A stretch of 64,000 bases of DNA, taken from Bacteroidota bacterium. GTDB taxonomy: Bacteria > Bacteroidota > Bacteroidia > Bacteroidales > P3. The position numbers and the translations under genes were made by a program. The DNA lies in the NCBI GenBank assembly GCA_023415495.1, contig JAEZKK010000020.1:19957-83956 (forward strand). Reading direction: 5' to 3'. The notes under the pieces were generated by a model. It was not told the origin of the DNA. It saw only the letters and a list, made by a program, of their open reading frames with translations, and ran no database searches. Numbering within the stretch: position 1 is the stretch's first letter; each line of letters begins with the position of its first letter. Positions 61,598-64,000 of the stretch are shown here, piece after piece.

Positions 61598-62785
61598 ATG
61601 AAAAATAATTCAAATGGTCTTAATGACATGGAAATTGCTTTTTCAAAAATTGATAATGTTAAAGTAATTGACAGCGTTAATGTAATTGAATCTTCATTAG
61701 ACAATAATGAAGTTCAGAGTTTAGAATCAACTAATTGTTTAGCTACACCATTATTTAATGATGAAGTGGAAAATGATAAGATTGATAATATTGAAGCTGA
61801 AAAAGTTGAAAGAAAATTACAGAAAGAGAAATATGGAGCTTGCATAAACACTATTCATACTCTCTTAGAAACAGAGGAATGCAATATTTCTTATGTTATT
61901 GATAAACTTAAGCCAAAGGGCGAGCTGAGCATGATATATGGAGGTAGTGGCGAAGGAAAATCAATGCTTGAGCGTTGTTTTTTATTTGCTATTGCCTATG
62001 GTCTTACTGAATACTTAGGTTTTAGGATTGACCTCCGAGAATGTGACAGAAAGGTGTGCTTAATAATTACAGAGGATACAGAAAAGAGTATAAGAACCTT
62101 TATTAAGCGGCAAGCTAAGTATTTCGAACCACTTAGAACTATTGAAAATCCTGTTTTTGATATTATCTCAAGCGTTGAGGCTAATATATCTGATGTACTT
62201 AAAAAGAGATTGGAAGAGGTTAATTATTCTTTTGTTGTTATCGACACGCCTCAAGACGATATTGAAGGCTCTATGAATGATAATAATGTAATAAGGCAAT
62301 ATTTAAAAAACATTTGTAATCTTGCCGAAGAATATGATTTTGCACTAACAATCATCCATCATAAGAGGAAGTACACATCAGATAAAGAGCCCTCAAAAGA
62401 GGATTTATCAGGGTCTCAAGCTTTGAATGCTAAACCAAGATGTATCTACGAGCTAAGAGCAAATGTGAATAATCCTAACTATCGTAATCTAACTCCTGTA
62501 AAAGCTAATTATGAAAGTAATGAGTTTCTTAAAACCTCTATTGTAATTGAGATGAACCCTGATACTCTTACGTTTACAGATACGGGCATAAGAGTACCAA
62601 CCGATCAAGTGCATATCACAGCACAAAAGTCTGAATTGAATGAAAAAATGATTGAAAAAATCAGGGATTATGTATCTATAAACCATAGAATTACACAAAA
62701 GGATATTGCTGAACTATTAAGAGATGAATTTCCAGGGACAAAAGTAAGTCAATCAACTGTGAGTAGATTAATGAAGCAAATGTAG
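61598..62785 (+). CDS. RepA-type AAA ATPase (mobile-element replication helicase)
   Basis: 395 residues from ATG 61598 (alternative ATG 61538 gives 415). The N-terminal ~90 residues are acidic; a RecA-like core of the AAA_25/RepA family follows: PKGELSMIYGGSGEGKSML (Walker A GGSGEGKS), CLIITEDTEKSI, YSFVVIDTPQDD (Walker B), TIIHHKRKY and DLSGSQALNAKPRCIYEL. The C-terminal winged helix ends KDIAELLRDEFPGTKVSQSTVSRLMKQM. Such proteins unwind origins of plasmids or integrative elements. No origin iterons or relaxase are seen next to it. Confidence 0.85.
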   Translation: MKNNSNGLNDMEIAFSKIDNVKVIDSVNVIESSLDNNEVQSLESTNCLATPLFNDEVENDKIDNIEAEKVERKLQKEKYGACINTIHTLLETEECNISYVIDKLKPKGELSMIYGGSGEGKSMLERCFLFAIAYGLTEYLGFRIDLRECDRKVCLIITEDTEKSIRTFIKRQAKYFEPLRTIENPVFDIISSVEANISDVLKKRLEEVNYSFVVIDTPQDDIEGSMNDNNVIRQYLKNICNLAEEYDFALTIIHHKRKYTSDKEPSKEDLSGSQALNAKPRCIYELRANVNNPNYRNLTPVKANYESNEFLKTSIVIEMNPDTLTFTDTGIRVPTDQVHITAQKSELNEKMIEKIRDYVSINHRITQKDIAELLRDEFPGTKVSQSTVSRLMKQM

Positions 62786-62816
62786 TGAATAATCATTATT
62801 CAATGCGAAAATACGT

Positions 62817-62850
62817 AATATTCCCCAACCACCAAGGTTGGGGTAATATT
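62817..62850 (+). terminator. Hairpin after the RepA-like gene
   Basis: AATATTCCCCAACC / GGTTGGGG-t-AATATT: eight GC-rich pairs, a bulged T and six AT pairs. No U run, so termination is uncertain. Confidence 0.5.
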
Positions 62851-62938
62851 CGTTAGTAAATAATTATTCATTCATTCATAAGGTATAGGTTTGAATAAAT
62901 GAATATGAATAAAATTGATATTTTAAATTATAAATTAT

Positions 62939-63130
62939 ATGGAAGAGAATTTATTACCAAAGTATACGCTTAAAGATGTTTTGAATATTTTGCAAATATC
63001 TCAAACCACATTGTATAAGCTTAGAAAAGAAAACGGACTATTAACCAAGAAAGTAAAACGCCGTTATTGTGCAAAAGAGATAGAGGAATTAGGAAGATTA
63101 ATCCTAAAACAATACGAAGTCCCTCCATAG
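62939..63130 (+). CDS. Excisionase/MerR-like helix-turn-helix protein
   Basis: 63 residues, just the winged-helix DNA-binding module: YTLKDVLNILQISQTTLYKLRKENGLLTKKVKRRYCAKEIEELGRL. It is of the size of mobile-element Xis proteins and DNA-binding helpers that follow RepA-type genes in Bacteroidota elements. Starts 153 bases after the ATPase. Partner integrase is not in the window. Confidence 0.75.
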   Translation: MEENLLPKYTLKDVLNILQISQTTLYKLRKENGLLTKKVKRRYCAKEIEELGRLILKQYEVPP

Positions 63131-63134
63131 GAAA

Positions 63135-63233
63135 TGGAATCAAATCCCACGCTTTTAGAATCAAATTACAAAAAAATTAGAATCAAATTACAGAAAAATA
63201 GAATCAAATTCCAGAAAAATAGAATCAAATTAC
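63135..63233. repeat. Palindrome island, TAGAATCAAATT family (copy 2)
   Basis: Four to five direct units TAGAATCAAATTaCA spaced 21-23 bp (about 63135-63147, 63156-63169, 63178-63192, 63199-63213, 63220-63233). Same core as 7201-7260. The frame running through it is a repeat artefact. Confidence 0.75.
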
Positions 63234-63240
63234 AATTATT

Positions 63241-63370
63241 ACCCCTGACCCTGAAGGGGTCAAAGGTTTATAGAAATATAATGATTTGTTTCATTGTTCG
63301 ACCCCGACGGGGTCGTAGATTGGTCGTGTGATATTTCTCGTTTTCTATAAACCTTTCACCCCTTCGGGGT
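63241..63370. repeat. Large nested inverted repeat (REP-like)
   Basis: Arms of 21 bases, 63256-63276 and 63342-63362, differ at one position. Between them is a perfect palindrome CGACCCCG-a-CGGGGTCG (63299-63315), and each outer end has its own hairpin (ACCCC...GGGGT at 63241-63260 and 63358-63370). The whole can form one extended cruciform. Confidence 0.75.
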
Positions 63371-63505
63371 AATTGATTGGTTGAAATGATATTTTCGAAA
63401 TTAATTTATTCGAGGGTAATTGATTGATAAGATAAATTTAAACAAAACTATTCAAAGTTTTATCAAACAAAATGCAATACAATCAAATCTAATCATCTAA
63501 AACAC

Positions 63506-63536
63506 TTGCACATGTCAAATATTTTACGTATCTTTG
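63506..63536 (+). promoter_or_regulatory. Complete promoter upstream of the HU-like gene
   Basis: TTG at 63506-63508 and TATCTTTG at 63529-63536, spacing 20, give a start near 63543. TTGCACATGTCAAA inside it is a near-palindrome. Confidence 0.6.
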
Positions 63537-63560
63537 TAAAGTTAAATTAAGGGGAAAAGG

Positions 63561-63629
63561 ATGAAGCTTATTTTAGTGAAGAAATCCGGAGTTCTAATCA
63601 AAAAGAAGGTTGAGTCTGAATATCCTTAA
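63561..63629 (+). CDS. Possible 22-residue leader peptide
   Basis: ATG-initiated frame MKLILVKKSGVLIKKKVESE, then YP and TAA, preceded by AAGGGGAAAAGG, a purine-rich ribosome-binding-like stretch directly at the ATG, and by the promoter above. Basic and short. It could be a regulatory leader for the HU-like gene at 63673 or chance. Confidence 0.35.
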   Translation: MKLILVKKSGVLIKKKVESEYP

Positions 63630-63672
63630 TTATACAATTTAATTATTTATTAACCCATTAAATTTTATTATT

Positions 63673-64000
63673 ATGGCAATTGAGTATGTAAGAGTAAAGA
63701 AAACTATTCACACTGGTTTTAATCCAGGAGAGAAGTATTTAGCTCGAATTTTTAGAAGTGGAGATGTTAGTATGGATGAGTTATGCACAGAAATAACACA
63801 ATCCACAACCGTTTCTTATCCCGATGTGTTAGCTTGTTTGAAGGCGTTGGAAATTAATGTTTCCAGACATATTCTTGCAGGCAGAGCAGTTAAGTTCAAC
63901 CTCTTAGGTTCGTTTATTCCTGGCTTAAAAGCTAAGGCAATGGAGACTTTGGAGGAAGTAGATGCAAGTACAATAGTAAGGGCAAAGTGCAGGTTTTATC
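63673..64000 (+). CDS. HU-like DNA-binding protein, 5' part (cut by window end)
   Basis: The first 109 residues: MAIEYVRVKKTIHTGFNPGE, then EKYLARIFRSGDVSMDELCTEI, TVSYPDVLACLKALEINVSRHILAGRAVKFNLLGSFIPGLKAKAM. This matches the Bacteroidota histone-like (TIGR01201/HU-related) proteins, which are common near mobile and phage-like modules. The C-terminus lies outside the window. Confidence 0.88.
   Translation, partial: MAIEYVRVKKTIHTGFNPGEKYLARIFRSGDVSMDELCTEITQSTTVSYPDVLACLKALEINVSRHILAGRAVKFNLLGSFIPGLKAKAMETLEEVDASTIVRAKCRFY

Noticed and set aside
63134..63331. 65-residue open frame
   Set aside because: Composed of repeat-derived Ile-Arg-Ile-Lys units and of the inverted repeat; not a gene.

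Overview
The window is AT-rich chromosome of a member of the Bacteroidota, most likely an uncultured Bacteroidales. The evidence is internal. Genes have TAnnTTTG -7 boxes (often TATCTTTG or TAATTTTG), some with a TTG about 19-20 bp upstream, and mostly lack Shine-Dalgarno sequences. Lineage-typical genes include GldH, the PSP1/RicT-GldH-PBP1A string, DUF2723, DUF4159, an ArsF/ArsG-type arsenic operon, glycine-lipid acyltransferases and a decayed type IX secretion tail. Two tRNA genes (Gln-TTG, Ser-TGA) are present; no rRNA or CRISPR array is visible.

Layout. 1-9.2 kb: the end of an acyl-CoA dehydrogenase, a large PAS sensor kinase that lacks its phosphoacceptor histidine, pyruvate phosphate dikinase, a CDF metal exporter and a TPR protein. 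9.3-16.3 kb: a dihydroorotate dehydrogenase-like enzyme, a four-helix-bundle protein, DNA polymerase III delta-prime, RicT-like, GldH, PBP1A and a small acetyltransferase. 16.3-25.6 kb: an SRAP DNA-protein crosslink protein, an orphan IS fragment, a glycosyltransferase, and an operon of DUF2723 glycosyltransferase, RfbH (E1 dehydratase) and a shortened E3-like reductase, then arginine deiminase. 25.7-30.3 kb: proline dehydrogenase, a fused peptide ABC ATPase and an AbgT transporter. 30.3-33.8 kb: a five-gene arsenic operon headed by an ArsR-ArsC fusion. 34-38.8 kb: tRNA-Gln, RsmE/DUF4159, a FabK-like flavoenzyme and repeat-rich gaps. 38.9-51 kb: a 1405-residue glycogen synthase-glucan phosphorylase fusion, MgtC, SAM hydrolase, glycine-lipid acyltransferases, EngB, phosphofructokinase, PurH and MreB. 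51-56.7 kb: small membrane and ligand-binding proteins, tRNA-Ser, a deoxyhypusine-synthase homologue and an AAE transporter.

From 56.7 kb to the end the window turns accessory. It contains REP-like palindromes, a four-part minus-strand operon of unknown small proteins behind a long structured leader with an exceptionally strong Shine-Dalgarno, a frame-shifted HEPN-like gene, an unknown 295-residue protein, a RepA-type ATPase, an excisionase-like HTH and the start of an HU-like protein. No integrase or attachment site is visible, so the element type is open.

The most unusual signals lie outside ordinary annotation: islands of short palindromic repeats in intergenic gaps (cores TAGAATCAAATT, TGGTAGGTACCA, AAACGSCGTTT, TTTCGATATTC), a perfectly duplicated 57-bp hairpin element near 34 kb, and the structured leader at 59.8-60.1 kb. 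The sensor kinase with Gln in place of His and the fusion of opposing glycogen enzymes are the most notable protein-level oddities.
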